The position numbers were made by a program, and so were the translations under genes. From positions 1-64,000 of the forward strand of contig CAYJFD010000006.1 in assembly GCA_964369605.1 (NCBI GenBank): DNA of 64,000 nt, written 5' to 3'. The notes below the pieces were generated by a model. That model was not told the DNA's origin. It made no database searches and saw only the letters and a list, made by a program, of their open reading frames with translations. Shown one piece after another: positions 53,456-63,533 of this stretch (positions are counted from its first letter, which is position 1; each line of letters begins with the position of its first letter). This DNA comes from CAYJFD01 sp964369605 (GTDB lineage Bacteria > Bacteroidota > Bacteroidia > Bacteroidales > UBA932).

Positions 53456-55324
53456 ATGGTTGAAAAATTATTTGCCGAGTTTCCCCCTGTAGAAACATCA
53501 CAGTGGGAAGAGGTGATCGCCAAGGACTTAAAGGGTGCTGATTACGAGAAAAAACTCGTATGGAAGACTCAAGAGGGTTTTAGTGTACGACCTTACTATC
53601 GTGCAGAAAACTTGGAAAATCTGACTCAGATGGGCTCAGAGCCTGGTCAATTCCCTTACCTTAGAGGTATAAGATCAAACAATAATTGGCTTATTCGTCA
53701 AGACTACAGTATACATAATGGTGTAGAAAAGGCGAATGCACAGGCCTTAGATGGACTAATGAGAGGAGTTGAATCTCTAGGTTTTTGCTTAACAAAGTCT
53801 ATTTCAAAGGATGAGTTAAGTACACTTCTAAACGGAATCGAACTAGAGTGTGTAGAGGTTAACTTTAAGGGATGCTGTTTAGCAAATCCTGAGGTGTTTA
53901 CATACTTCCTTGATTATGTACAAGATAAGAAGTACGATGTAGAAAAGATCAGAGTGTCTTTTGACTTTGATCCATTAAATCAGTTAAATCTTAGAGGTCA
54001 TTTCTGTACAAATAGCTGTTTTGAAACTCTTAAAACGATAGTTGAGAAGGCTAATGCTCTACCTTACGCAAAGGTAATAGGCGTAAATGCTTATAGCTTT
54101 AATAGCGCAGGTGCAAGCAGTACGCAAGAGTTGGCTTTTGCTCTTAATATGGGAAGTGAATATATCAATATCTTAACTGACCTAGGATTAAGCGTAAAAG
54201 ATGTTGCAAAGAAAATGAAATTCACTTTCGGAGTAGGTTCTCTATATTTTATGGAGATAGCAAAGTTCCGTAGTGCTCGTTTACTTTGGGCAAACGTAGT
54301 AGATACTTATGGCACAGATAGTACTTGTGCTAAGAAGATAAAAATTCATGCAGTAACTAGTCTTTGGAATCAAACAGTTTACGATGCTTACGTTAATATG
54401 TTGAGAAATACAACAGAGGCGATGAGTGCAGCTATAGCTGGTGTAGATTCTTTAGAAGTTCTTCCTTTCGACTATGCATTTAGATGTGCTAGCGATAATG
54501 AGTTCTCAAATCGTATTTCACGTAATGTTCAGTCTTTATTAAAAGAAGAAGCATTATTTGATAAGGTGGTAGATCCTTCAGCAGGTTCTTACTTTATCGA
54601 GAATCTAACAGACTCAGTAAGTGCAGCTGCTTGGGATTTATTCAAGCAAGTTGAAGAAAAAGGTGGCTATATCGCTGCTATGAAGGAAGGATTTATCCAA
54701 GATCAAATTAAAAAGGTTTCTGACGCTAAGGATCAGGATATCGAGAAGCGTAGATTAACTATTCTAGGTACTAATCAGTTCCCTAACTTCTTAGAGAAGA
54801 TAGATGCTGATGTTTGCGAGGAGGTAGTTAAGCGTGGAGCTATGGATATTGCTCCTGAGAAGGAGCTAGTAGCAAATCCTATTCGTACTTATCGTGCATC
54901 TCAGGCTTTCGAAGCTCTTCGTTATGCAACAGATAAGAATGAGAAGCAGCCTCAGGCCTTTATGTTAACTTTCGGAAATCTAGCTATGTGTAGAGCACGT
55001 GCTCAATTTAGCTGTAATTTCTTTGCAGTGGCAGGTTTTAATGTAGTCGATAATAATCGTTTTGAGACTATTGAGGAAGGTGTAAAAGCTGCATTAGAAG
55101 CAAAGGCGGAAATAATCGTGGCTTGTTCTTCTGATGATGAGTATCCTGAAGCTCTTCCAAGAATAGCTGAATTAGTAGGGGATAAGGCTATCGTTGTGGT
55201 AGCAGGAGATCCTGCTTGTAGAGCTGAATTAGAGGAAAAGGGAATTAAGAACTTTATCAATGTTAAGTGTAATGTTCTTCAGACTCTTAAAGATTACCAA
55301 AAGATGATGGGTATTAACGCATAA
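53456..55324 (+). CDS. mutA: Methylmalonyl-CoA mutase small (beta) subunit
   Basis: MutA is the non-catalytic partner of the B12-dependent mutase that interconverts succinyl-CoA and methylmalonyl-CoA. It has the TIM-barrel part (RPYYRAENLENL, PYLRGIRSNNNWLIRQDY, SLYFMEIAKFRSARLLWANV). The C-terminal flavodoxin-like part lacks the DxHxxG cobalamin ligand, as expected for this subunit. Length is 622 residues. It is followed 10 bases later by mutB. Confidence 0.95.
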   Translation: MVEKLFAEFPPVETSQWEEVIAKDLKGADYEKKLVWKTQEGFSVRPYYRAENLENLTQMGSEPGQFPYLRGIRSNNNWLIRQDYSIHNGVEKANAQALDGLMRGVESLGFCLTKSISKDELSTLLNGIELECVEVNFKGCCLANPEVFTYFLDYVQDKKYDVEKIRVSFDFDPLNQLNLRGHFCTNSCFETLKTIVEKANALPYAKVIGVNAYSFNSAGASSTQELAFALNMGSEYINILTDLGLSVKDVAKKMKFTFGVGSLYFMEIAKFRSARLLWANVVDTYGTDSTCAKKIKIHAVTSLWNQTVYDAYVNMLRNTTEAMSAAIAGVDSLEVLPFDYAFRCASDNEFSNRISRNVQSLLKEEALFDKVVDPSAGSYFIENLTDSVSAAAWDLFKQVEEKGGYIAAMKEGFIQDQIKKVSDAKDQDIEKRRLTILGTNQFPNFLEKIDADVCEEVVKRGAMDIAPEKELVANPIRTYRASQAFEALRYATDKNEKQPQAFMLTFGNLAMCRARAQFSCNFFAVAGFNVVDNNRFETIEEGVKAALEAKAEIIVACSSDDEYPEALPRIAELVGDKAIVVVAGDPACRAELEEKGIKNFINVKCNVLQTLKDYQKMMGINA

Positions 55325-55334
55325 ATTAGAGATT

Positions 55335-57458
55335 ATGAGACCAGAGTTTAAAGATATAAAATATAAAGGAGATGCAGCTTCTTGTGGCTGTAATGCAGAT
55401 ACTGCAGCATGGAAGACTCCAGAACAAATAGATGTTAAACCTATCTATAGTGCTGCTGACCTAGAAGGAATGGAGCACCTTAATTATGCAGCAGGTGTGG
55501 CTCCTTTCTTACGTGGACCATATTCTACGATGTATGTAATGAAGCCTTGGACAGTACGTCAGTATGCCGGTTTCTCTACAGCAGAGGAGTCGAATGCATT
55601 CTATCGTCGTAACCTAGCTGCTGGACAGAAAGGTTTGTCTGTGGCTTTTGACTTAGCAACGCATAGAGGTTATGATGCTGACCACCCACGTGTAGTAGGA
55701 GATGTTGGAAAAGCAGGTGTATCTATCTGTAGTGTAGAGGATATGAAGGTTCTTTTCGATCAGATTCCTCTAAATGAGATGTCAGTCTCTATGACTATGA
55801 ATGGTGCAGTACTTCCTATTTTAGCCTTCTATATAGTAGCAGGTTTAGAACAAGGAGCTAGTCTAGATCAGATGGCAGGTACTATTCAAAATGATATTCT
55901 AAAGGAGTTCATGGTTCGTAATACTTATATTTACCCACCAGAATTCTCAATGAAAATAATAGGTGATATTTTTGAGTACACTTCTCAGAATATGCCTAAA
56001 TTTAATTCTATTTCTATCTCAGGTTACCACATGCAAGAGGCAGGTGCAACTAATGATATCGAGATGGCTTATACACTAGCTGACGGTCTTGAGTACCTTC
56101 GTACAGGTGTAAAGGCAGGTATCGATGTTGATAAGTTCGCTCCACGTCTATCGTTCTTCTGGGCGATCGGTATGAACCACTTTATGGAGATAGCAAAGAT
56201 GCGTGCAGCACGTATGATCTGGGCTAAATTAGTTAGTCAGTTCAATCCTAAGAGTGCGAAGTCACTTTCGTTACGTACTCACTCTCAGACATCTGGATGG
56301 TCACTTACTGAGCAAGACCCATTTAATAATGTTGCTCGTACTTGTGTTGAGGCTATGGGCGCAGCACTAGGACATACTCAGTCACTTCACACAAATGCAC
56401 TTGATGAGGCTATCGCACTGCCTACAGATTTCTCTGCAAGAATCGCACGTAATACTCAGATCTACATCCAGGAGGAGACTTCTGTTTGTAAGTCAATCGA
56501 CCCGTGGGCTGGTTCTTATTATATAGAGTCTCTTACTAATGAGCTAGCTCAAAAGGCGTGGAAGCTTATTCAGGAAGTAGAAGAATTAGGAGGTATGGCT
56601 AAAGCAATAGAGACTGGAATTCCAAAGCTACGTATTGAGGAAGCAGCTGCTCGTAAGCAAGCTCGTATCGACTCGAACCACGATAAGATCATCGGTCTAA
56701 ACCAATACCGATTAGAAAAAGAAGATCCAATCGAGATTCTAGATGTTGACAACACGAAGGTGCGTGAGTCTCAAGTCGCAAGACTTAAGGAACTACGTGC
56801 AAATCGTGATAATGATAAGGTTAAAGAATGTCTAGCTGCTATAACAAAGGCGGTAGAGACTAAAGAGGGCAACTTACTAGCTCTAGCTGTTGAGGCGGCT
56901 AAGGCTCGTGCTACTCTAGGTGAGATCTCGGATGCTTGTGAAGTAATAGTAGGAAGATATAAAGCAGTAATTCGTATGAATACAGGAGTTTATTCTTCAG
57001 AGGTTAAAAATGACTCTGATTTTGAAAAGGCTAAAGCAATGGTGGCTGATTTTGCTAAGAAGGAAGGACGCCAGCCAAGAATTATGATTGCTAAGTTAGG
57101 ACAAGACGGTCACGATCGTGGTGCTAAGGTAGTAGCAACAGGTTATGCTGACTGTGGTTTTGACGTGGATATGGGACCTTTATTCCAGACTCCAGAAGAG
57201 GCTGCAAGGCAGGCAGTTGAGAATGATGTTCATATCGTAGGTGTTTCATCTTTAGCGGCTGGACACAAAACGCTTGTGCCTCAGATAGTAGCTGAATTAA
57301 AGAAACTATCACGTGAAGATATTATCGTAATCGTTGGAGGAGTTATCCCAGCCCAAGACTATGATGCCTTATATCAAGCAGGAGCAGGTGCTATTTTTGG
57401 ACCTGGTACTCCAGTAGCATTAGCAGCTATTAAAATTATGGAATTATTAGAAGATTAG
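55335..57458 (+). CDS. mutB: Methylmalonyl-CoA mutase large (alpha) subunit
   Basis: MutB is the catalytic subunit that binds adenosylcobalamin. The barrel contains RGPYSTMYVMKPWTVRQYAGF, FDLATHRGYDADHPRVVGDVG and SGYHMQEAGATN. The C-terminal B12 domain has the His ligand motif DGHDRGAK near residue 593. In Bacteroidales the enzyme works in propionate formation from succinate. The cobalamin it needs would come through the riboswitch-controlled btu genes 11 kb away. Epimerase and meaB genes are not in the window. Confidence 0.97.
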   Translation: MRPEFKDIKYKGDAASCGCNADTAAWKTPEQIDVKPIYSAADLEGMEHLNYAAGVAPFLRGPYSTMYVMKPWTVRQYAGFSTAEESNAFYRRNLAAGQKGLSVAFDLATHRGYDADHPRVVGDVGKAGVSICSVEDMKVLFDQIPLNEMSVSMTMNGAVLPILAFYIVAGLEQGASLDQMAGTIQNDILKEFMVRNTYIYPPEFSMKIIGDIFEYTSQNMPKFNSISISGYHMQEAGATNDIEMAYTLADGLEYLRTGVKAGIDVDKFAPRLSFFWAIGMNHFMEIAKMRAARMIWAKLVSQFNPKSAKSLSLRTHSQTSGWSLTEQDPFNNVARTCVEAMGAALGHTQSLHTNALDEAIALPTDFSARIARNTQIYIQEETSVCKSIDPWAGSYYIESLTNELAQKAWKLIQEVEELGGMAKAIETGIPKLRIEEAAARKQARIDSNHDKIIGLNQYRLEKEDPIEILDVDNTKVRESQVARLKELRANRDNDKVKECLAAITKAVETKEGNLLALAVEAAKARATLGEISDACEVIVGRYKAVIRMNTGVYSSEVKNDSDFEKAKAMVADFAKKEGRQPRIMIAKLGQDGHDRGAKVVATGYADCGFDVDMGPLFQTPEEAARQAVENDVHIVGVSSLAAGHKTLVPQIVAELKKLSREDIIVIVGGVIPAQDYDALYQAGAGAIFGPGTPVALAAIKIMELLED

Positions 57459-57476
57459 ATTCTAAAAGTAAATATG

Positions 57477-57507
57477 AAAAAGCCTGATTAAAAATCAGGC
57501 TTTTTTG
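57477..57507 (+). terminator. Terminator after mutB
   Basis: AAAAAGCCTGATT and AATCAGGCTTTTT form a perfect 13-bp stem with a three-base loop and a T tail. Confidence 0.92.
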
Positions 57508-57531
57508 TTTTAATATGTTATATATTAATAT

Positions 57532-57539
57532 TATATTTG
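57532..57539 (+). promoter_or_regulatory. -7 promoter element of the DUF3352-like gene
   Basis: TATATTTG matches TAnnTTTG, 19 bases before the ATG. It likely drives the downstream run of genes to the end of the window. Confidence 0.55.
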
Positions 57540-57558
57540 TGGGTTAATTAGAAGAATT

Positions 57559-59766
57559 ATGAATAAAAAGGTAATTATCTTATGCTCTGTCGCAGTAGTC
57601 GCATTATTAGCCCTAGTAGGTTTCGGATTTCGTGCCTTGTTTTCTGATAACTCAAAGGGTGAAGCTCAGAATGAGCAGCCTAGAGATAGTAGAATAAATG
57701 CACTCAGCGCAGTTCCTACAGATGCTATTCTAGTAATAGAATCAGAAGTAGGCTATTATCAGTGCCTAAATAATAAAAGTGAATTATATTCTCTTCTAAG
57801 CTCTATATCATCACAGACAGAAGAGTGGCATAATGCTATCTCACTACACTATACCTCAAGGAATCACATTTCCCCATTGTATATCTTATCAGTACCATTT
57901 AGTGTTGAGAAGGAAGGTTTCAGGAAGCAAGTACTAAGTAGATACTCATCATTAAATACGATAGATTATGACGGGGTTCAAATCTATCATTCAGAAATAA
58001 AGAGTGGAAAACAAACAAGTCAAATCTATATTGCATCTTGGAATAATTTTTTACTTATTAGTGAATCCTCTACATTGATAAAATCCTCAATAAGACACCT
58101 TGCAAATAAGGCGTCTATTTTGGATAATAGTACTTTCTTAGAACTCACAAAGCAAACTAAGGGAGAGACATGTATTTATGTTGGAAATGAGAGTCTAGGA
58201 AAATTGTTTTCAGGTATGGTCAATAGTTCATATCTAAAATATGCAAGTTTTACTCAAACTATATCGGACTGGACTATGTTTAATCTGGAGGTAGATAAAG
58301 ATTATGCAGTATTGAAGGGAGAATTTAAGAATATTAATAACGAAGATAAATTTTCTAATAGCCTTTCAACCCTTCAAACGAAGAACTCGGATCTATATGA
58401 GTTATTACCAAATGCAAGTTCTTTAGTAATGCAGATGCATTTTGAGAGTGTCGATGACTACCTTGCTAAGTATAAATTATATCTTGAGTCAAGAAAACAA
58501 TATAGACCGAACCCTCAATCAAGAGCATGGCTAGATTCTTTAGATATGAGAACTGTAGCAATCGTGGATTTACCACTTGCGGAGAAAAAAGAAAGATTAT
58601 TATTTGTAAGGCTAGGGTCTAATAACAAGTTTAAGGTAGAGGATTCCGAAATCGAGGCATTTGAAAATAAAGATAGAATAAATGTACTTTTGGGAGATGC
58701 ATTTAAGCCAAGCTCTCAATATGCTTATACAAAAGTAGAGGATTACTTAGTAATAGGTAGTGAAAAGGCTCTTGTAAACATAATAGACTTTAATGAGAAT
58801 TCAGGATCTGTCACTTTGCATGATTATCTAGCACAAACACCAGCTTCAGAGTATGTTGATACCCCTAATGCTTTTTCTATCATAATAAATGCAAGTGAGT
58901 ATAGAGGCGAAGTATCAAGTATATTAAAGCCTTATTATTCGTCTCAGCTAGAAGGAGAAGATTCAAATAAGAATTTCAGATATCTATTATTAGGAATAAA
59001 TGGTAAGGATATTCAGTTAGAGATATTTAATGAGGACCTAAATGAACTACCACAGCTTACAGTGTCGCAAATATATCAAGAGGAGGTAAATGATAATTTC
59101 AAAATCGATGTTCCCTCTGGACCTTTTGAGGTGTATAATTTTTCTAGTAAAAAGACAAATTATTTGCAGCAGCAAAGCGATAATACTTTAAGATTATTAG
59201 ATCATAATAAGCGTCAGGTTCGAAAAATCGCCTTCAAGAACGAGATATGTGGAAAGGTAGAGCAGATAGATTATCTTAAAAATAATAAATTGCAAATGTT
59301 ATTTGCTGCAGGAAACCAACTATGGCTTTTAGATAGGCTTGGTAGGTGGGTAAGTGGATTTCCTAAGAATTTACCTTCTGCAGTGTTATTAGGACCAGAT
59401 GTTTACGATTTTAGAAAAGATAAAAACTATGTAGTGATGATTCTTCATAAGGATAACTCATTACAGATGTATGATATAGATGCTAAACCACTAGCTGCTT
59501 GGAATAAGATTTCTTTAAAAGAGAAGATTATTCAAATGCCTGAATTGCTAGAGGTGGGACAGAATAAATATTGGGTGGTGAGGACCACTCGACAAATGTT
59601 GATATACGATTATAATGGAATAGTAGTGGCAGACTTCTCAAAGAGAAAGAGAATAAAAGCAGCATCCGAAATAATCAAAAAATCAGATTATGAATTAATA
59701 TTAACTTCATTAGAAGGAAATGAAATGTTATTGAACCTTAGAACAGGTTCGTTAAAAAGAAACTAA
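57559..59766 (+). CDS. Membrane-anchored DUF3352-like protein with propeller-like C-terminus
   Basis: A single N-terminal membrane helix (ILCSVAVVALLALVGFGF) anchors a large extracytoplasmic part of about 700 residues. Residues 45-450 have the DUF3352-like pattern beginning INALSAVPTDAILVIE. From about residue 520 a series of short blades (LQMLFAAGNQLWLLDRLGRW, then SLQMYDIDAKPLAAW, MLIYDYNGIVVADF) suggests a beta-propeller. The function is unknown. It is one base from the DUF4834 gene and co-directional with the ABC exporter. Confidence 0.65.
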   Translation: MNKKVIILCSVAVVALLALVGFGFRALFSDNSKGEAQNEQPRDSRINALSAVPTDAILVIESEVGYYQCLNNKSELYSLLSSISSQTEEWHNAISLHYTSRNHISPLYILSVPFSVEKEGFRKQVLSRYSSLNTIDYDGVQIYHSEIKSGKQTSQIYIASWNNFLLISESSTLIKSSIRHLANKASILDNSTFLELTKQTKGETCIYVGNESLGKLFSGMVNSSYLKYASFTQTISDWTMFNLEVDKDYAVLKGEFKNINNEDKFSNSLSTLQTKNSDLYELLPNASSLVMQMHFESVDDYLAKYKLYLESRKQYRPNPQSRAWLDSLDMRTVAIVDLPLAEKKERLLFVRLGSNNKFKVEDSEIEAFENKDRINVLLGDAFKPSSQYAYTKVEDYLVIGSEKALVNIIDFNENSGSVTLHDYLAQTPASEYVDTPNAFSIIINASEYRGEVSSILKPYYSSQLEGEDSNKNFRYLLLGINGKDIQLEIFNEDLNELPQLTVSQIYQEEVNDNFKIDVPSGPFEVYNFSSKKTNYLQQQSDNTLRLLDHNKRQVRKIAFKNEICGKVEQIDYLKNNKLQMLFAAGNQLWLLDRLGRWVSGFPKNLPSAVLLGPDVYDFRKDKNYVVMILHKDNSLQMYDIDAKPLAAWNKISLKEKIIQMPELLEVGQNKYWVVRTTRQMLIYDYNGIVVADFSKRKRIKAASEIIKKSDYELILTSLEGNEMLLNLRTGSLKRN

Positions 59767-59767
59767 A

Positions 59768-60022
59768 ATGGGTATATTTTTATCACTGTTATTAATAATT
59801 TTTTTATTTGCAACATTGCTCTTTAGAGTACTTCCACGAATTCTTGCGTATTTGATAAAGAGAAAAATGGGAGGTAGTGGCGCTCCACAAGGAAGACAGA
59901 AGAAAGAAGGGGAAGTCTATGTCTCGAAAGACGCAAAACCACAGGAGAAGGTAATCGATAAGAATGTTGGTGAATATGTAGACTTTGAGCCAGTTAAAGA
60001 AGATACAAAAGGAGAATTATAA
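59768..60022 (+). CDS. DUF4834 family small membrane protein
   Basis: The 84-residue protein has one N-terminal membrane helix (FLSLLLIIFLFATLLFRVLP), a basic stretch (LIKRKMGG) and an acidic C-terminus ending YVDFEPVKED, typical of DUF4834 proteins in Bacteroidales. The function is unknown. It is packed between the DUF3352-like gene and the ABC exporter, one base from each, so the three are surely one transcript. Confidence 0.8.
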   Translation: MGIFLSLLLIIFLFATLLFRVLPRILAYLIKRKMGGSGAPQGRQKKEGEVYVSKDAKPQEKVIDKNVGEYVDFEPVKEDTKGEL

Positions 60023-60023
60023 T

Positions 60024-61850
60024 ATGAATACGTTTAGACGATTATTAGCGTACGCAAAACCTTATGGCAGATATTGGCCTCCATATCTCCTGCTTTCAAT
60101 ATTTTCAGTGTTGTTTGGGGTGGTGAATTATGCTTTGATAAATCCACTACTAACTGTCCTCTTTACACCAGATTCAATAGAGGTGTATGAGCAAATACCT
60201 GAATTTTCATTTACTATGGATTATGTAAATGGTTTATTTCAGTATTATTTATCTAAGATAGTGGGACTTAGTGGGCCGTTGAAAGGCTTGTTATTTGTGA
60301 GTGTGATATTGGTATTAACATCTATGGTATCTAATATTATGCGTTTTCTTTCGCAGAATATCCTTGTGAATATGAGGACAAAGATAATGACCCAGGTGCG
60401 AGAGGATCTATTCTTTAAGATATCACAGTTACATGTGGGATATTTTCATAACCAGAGAAAAGGTGATATTCTCTCGAGTGTTTCGAATGATGTGAATGAG
60501 GTGCAAAATAGTATTGCTAGTAGCTTCCACATTATATTCAGGGACCCACTATTGGTTATAGGATTTATGATTGGACTATTTTATATGTCGCCTCAGCTTA
60601 CTATTATAACGCTTGTGACTCTCCCTATATCTGCTTTTGCCATAGGGGCTATTACTCGAAAGTTAAGAAGGGGGGCAGTTAAGACTCAGACTTTAATGGG
60701 GCGTATAGTTAGTCATTTTGAAGAGGCTATATCAGGAGTAAGAATCATAAAGGCCTTCAATGCTCAGTCTTATGTGCGAAAGCATTTTGATAGTACAAAT
60801 ATGGAACACAGGGACCTGAGCCGTTCAATCTATGCGCGTCAGGAAATGGCATCGCCAGTATCTGAGTTTCTTGGTATTGCGGTAGCAGCATCTATCCTAT
60901 TCTTTGGAGGGTGGTTGCAGTTGCAGGGCAAGCTAGATATGACTCTGCCTGAATTTATCGTTTATATCGCCTTCTATTGGAGAGTCTTAGAGCCTTCAAA
61001 GGCAATAGCTAGTGCCTATGCGAAAATTCAAAAGGGGCTAGTTTCAGGAGAGAGGATCTTTAGCATATTGGATGTTGAGCAAGAGATTAAGAATAAGGAG
61101 AATCCTATAGCCTTGAATAGTTTTAATGAGAAGATAGAGTTCAGGAATGTATCGTTTAAATATGGAAGTGAGCCAGTGATTGACAATGTTTCATTCGAGG
61201 TCAATAAGGGACAAATGATAGCATTAGTAGGTCCTTCAGGGGCAGGAAAGTCTACATTAGCCGATCTTCTCCCTCGATTTTATGATGTGAAGGAAGGAGC
61301 TGTACTTTTAGATGGTCATAACATTAAAGATTATGATTATAAGGATCTTATATCAGTTATGGGTATAGTTACACAAGAGGCTATTTTGTTTAATGATACT
61401 ATTTATAACAATATCTGTTTTGGAATGGAAGGGCTTACTCCGGAGGATGTTCAAAGAGCAGCTCGAATCGCAAATGCAGAAGAGTTTATAAAGCAGATGC
61501 CTCAAGGTTATGAAACAAATATCGGAGATAGGGGAGCGAATCTTTCTGGTGGACAGAGACAGCGCTTAGCTATTGCACGCGCAGTGCTTAAAAATCCTCC
61601 AATTTTAATTCTGGATGAGGCGACCTCAGCACTAGATACAGAAAGTGAGAAACTAGTACAAGATGCGCTTACAAATCTAATGAAAAATAGAACATCTATA
61701 GTGATAGCACATAGGCTATCGACGATAAAGCATGCAGATCAAATTATTGTTCTACAAAAGGGTAAGATAGTAGAACAAGGAGAACATAATGAATTAATAA
61801 ACAAAAATGGACTATATTCGCATTTGTGTGAATTACAGGCCTTTAATTAG
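60024..61850 (+). CDS. MsbA-like ABC exporter (fused permease and ATPase)
   Basis: Six membrane helices occupy residues 15-310. The nucleotide-binding domain follows, with Walker A GPSGAGKST near 404, signature LSGGQRQRLAIARA near 505 and Walker B ILILDEATSALD near 528. The architecture is that of MsbA/type IV ABC exporters, which flip lipid A or export other hydrophobic substrates; the substrate here is not defined. The ATG at 60024 (MNTFRRLLAYAKPYG) begins one base after the DUF4834 stop; a start 13 codons earlier would overlap that gene. Confidence 0.92.
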   Translation: MNTFRRLLAYAKPYGRYWPPYLLLSIFSVLFGVVNYALINPLLTVLFTPDSIEVYEQIPEFSFTMDYVNGLFQYYLSKIVGLSGPLKGLLFVSVILVLTSMVSNIMRFLSQNILVNMRTKIMTQVREDLFFKISQLHVGYFHNQRKGDILSSVSNDVNEVQNSIASSFHIIFRDPLLVIGFMIGLFYMSPQLTIITLVTLPISAFAIGAITRKLRRGAVKTQTLMGRIVSHFEEAISGVRIIKAFNAQSYVRKHFDSTNMEHRDLSRSIYARQEMASPVSEFLGIAVAASILFFGGWLQLQGKLDMTLPEFIVYIAFYWRVLEPSKAIASAYAKIQKGLVSGERIFSILDVEQEIKNKENPIALNSFNEKIEFRNVSFKYGSEPVIDNVSFEVNKGQMIALVGPSGAGKSTLADLLPRFYDVKEGAVLLDGHNIKDYDYKDLISVMGIVTQEAILFNDTIYNNICFGMEGLTPEDVQRAARIANAEEFIKQMPQGYETNIGDRGANLSGGQRQRLAIARAVLKNPPILILDEATSALDTESEKLVQDALTNLMKNRTSIVIAHRLSTIKHADQIIVLQKGKIVEQGEHNELINKNGLYSHLCELQAFN

Positions 61851-61858
61851 TAATCCGT

Positions 61859-63523
61859 ATGAAAGAATTGACTTTAAACAAAATTTTTGAAAAATCAATA
61901 AAAGAGAACTGGGATAGACCGGCCTTATCTGATTATAAGGGCGTCACATTATATTATCGTGACCTGGCAAGAAAGATAGAGAAAATACATATAGTTTTTG
62001 AGAAGTGTGGGGTAGTCAAGGGAGATAAAGTCTCAATATGTTCAAGAAACCAGTCAAACTGGGCAGTTGCATTTTTAGCATCTCTAACTTATGGTGCAGT
62101 TCCAGTACCTATTCTACATGAGTTCAAGTCAAGTAATATCCACCATATAGTAAATCACTCTGAATCGAAGGTGTTATTTGCTGGGGATATGATATATGAG
62201 GATCTAAATCAGGCGGAGATGCCAAACTTGGAGGCTATTATTTTATTGACGGATTTTGAGCTAGTATACTCTGCAAATACGAAAATAGTAGAGACTATAG
62301 AGCACCTTAATGAGTTATTTGGTCAAAAATTTCCAAAGAGTTTCTCTCCGGAGTCTTTAAACTATCACGAAGGGCAACCAGAAGAGTTAGCTATGATAAA
62401 CTACACTTCTGGAACCTCAGGTTTCTCAAAGGGAGTAATGATTCCTTATAGGGCACTACACTCAAATATATTATTTGCAAAGGAAGTAGAGCCACATATG
62501 AATAATCAAAGTAACTGTGTTGCTATGTTGCCGACAGCTCACATGTATGGAATGATGTTTGAGTTCTTGTTTGAGATGGCGGTAGGAGCACATGTTCACT
62601 TTCTGACTCGTCTGCCAACCCCAAGAATTATACTAGAGGCATTTAGTGAAGTGCGCCCAGATGTGATAATCGCAGTACCATTGATTATTGAGAAGATATA
62701 CAAGAAGAAATTAGAACCACTTATTTCACGTAAGGTTCTCAAGGTGTTATTGAAAACTCCAGTGATAGATCAGAAGATTCATAAGAAAATAAATTCTGAA
62801 TTGGAGAACACTTTTGGAGGGAAATTTAGCGAGGTAATCATAGGCGGAGCAGCATTTAATAGAGAAGCGGAATCATTTTTTAAGAAAATAGGCTTTAGAT
62901 ACACAGTTGGTTATGGAATGACGGAGTGTGGACCTATCATCTCTTATTCTCCGTGGAGCGAGGCGAGATTATTTTCTTGTGGTAAAGCAGCTCCTAGGAT
63001 GGAAATAAAGATTGATTCTGCAGATCCAGCAAATCAACCGGGAGAGATTATGGTAAAGGGAGACAATGTTTTTCTAGGTTACTATAAAAATCCTGAGGCA
63101 ACTCAAGAAGTACTAGGTCAAGACGGGTGGTTCAGAACAGGAGATTTAGGTGTAATGGATGCAGACGGATTTCTTTACATTAAAGGAAGAAGCAAGAGTA
63201 TGATTTTAGGCCCTTCAGGTCAGAACATATACCCTGAGGAAATAGAGAGTGATATAAATAATATGACTTATGTGCAAGAATCGCTGGTGGTAGAGGATCG
63301 TGGTCGTTTAGTAGCTTTGATATATCCTGATATGGAACAAGTAGAGAATGAAAAATTAAGTAGTGCAGAGCTGCTAGCGAAATATAATAGTGAATTAGCA
63401 GAGGTTAATAAGTCACTTCCAGTCTATTGTAGAATAGCATCTGTAGAAATTTTTCCAGAAGAATTTGAGAAGACACCAAAGAGAAGTATTAAAAGATACC
63501 TATATCAGAGAAATGCAAATTAA
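61859..63523 (+). CDS. AMP-binding acyl-CoA ligase (long-chain fatty acid type)
   Basis: This adenylate-forming enzyme activates a fatty acid with ATP and CoA. The phosphate-binding loop YTSGTSGFSKGVM is near residue 182, GYGMTECGPIISYS is the adenine-binding motif, and WFRTGDLGVMDADGFLYIKGR with GRSKSMIL form the hinge. At 554 residues it is somewhat short but complete. Its 3' end lies 10 bases before the deaminase ATG chosen here. Confidence 0.9.
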   Translation: MKELTLNKIFEKSIKENWDRPALSDYKGVTLYYRDLARKIEKIHIVFEKCGVVKGDKVSICSRNQSNWAVAFLASLTYGAVPVPILHEFKSSNIHHIVNHSESKVLFAGDMIYEDLNQAEMPNLEAIILLTDFELVYSANTKIVETIEHLNELFGQKFPKSFSPESLNYHEGQPEELAMINYTSGTSGFSKGVMIPYRALHSNILFAKEVEPHMNNQSNCVAMLPTAHMYGMMFEFLFEMAVGAHVHFLTRLPTPRIILEAFSEVRPDVIIAVPLIIEKIYKKKLEPLISRKVLKVLLKTPVIDQKIHKKINSELENTFGGKFSEVIIGGAAFNREAESFFKKIGFRYTVGYGMTECGPIISYSPWSEARLFSCGKAAPRMEIKIDSADPANQPGEIMVKGDNVFLGYYKNPEATQEVLGQDGWFRTGDLGVMDADGFLYIKGRSKSMILGPSGQNIYPEEIESDINNMTYVQESLVVEDRGRLVALIYPDMEQVENEKLSSAELLAKYNSELAEVNKSLPVYCRIASVEIFPEEFEKTPKRSIKRYLYQRNAN

Positions 63524-63533
63524 TAAAGAAAAT

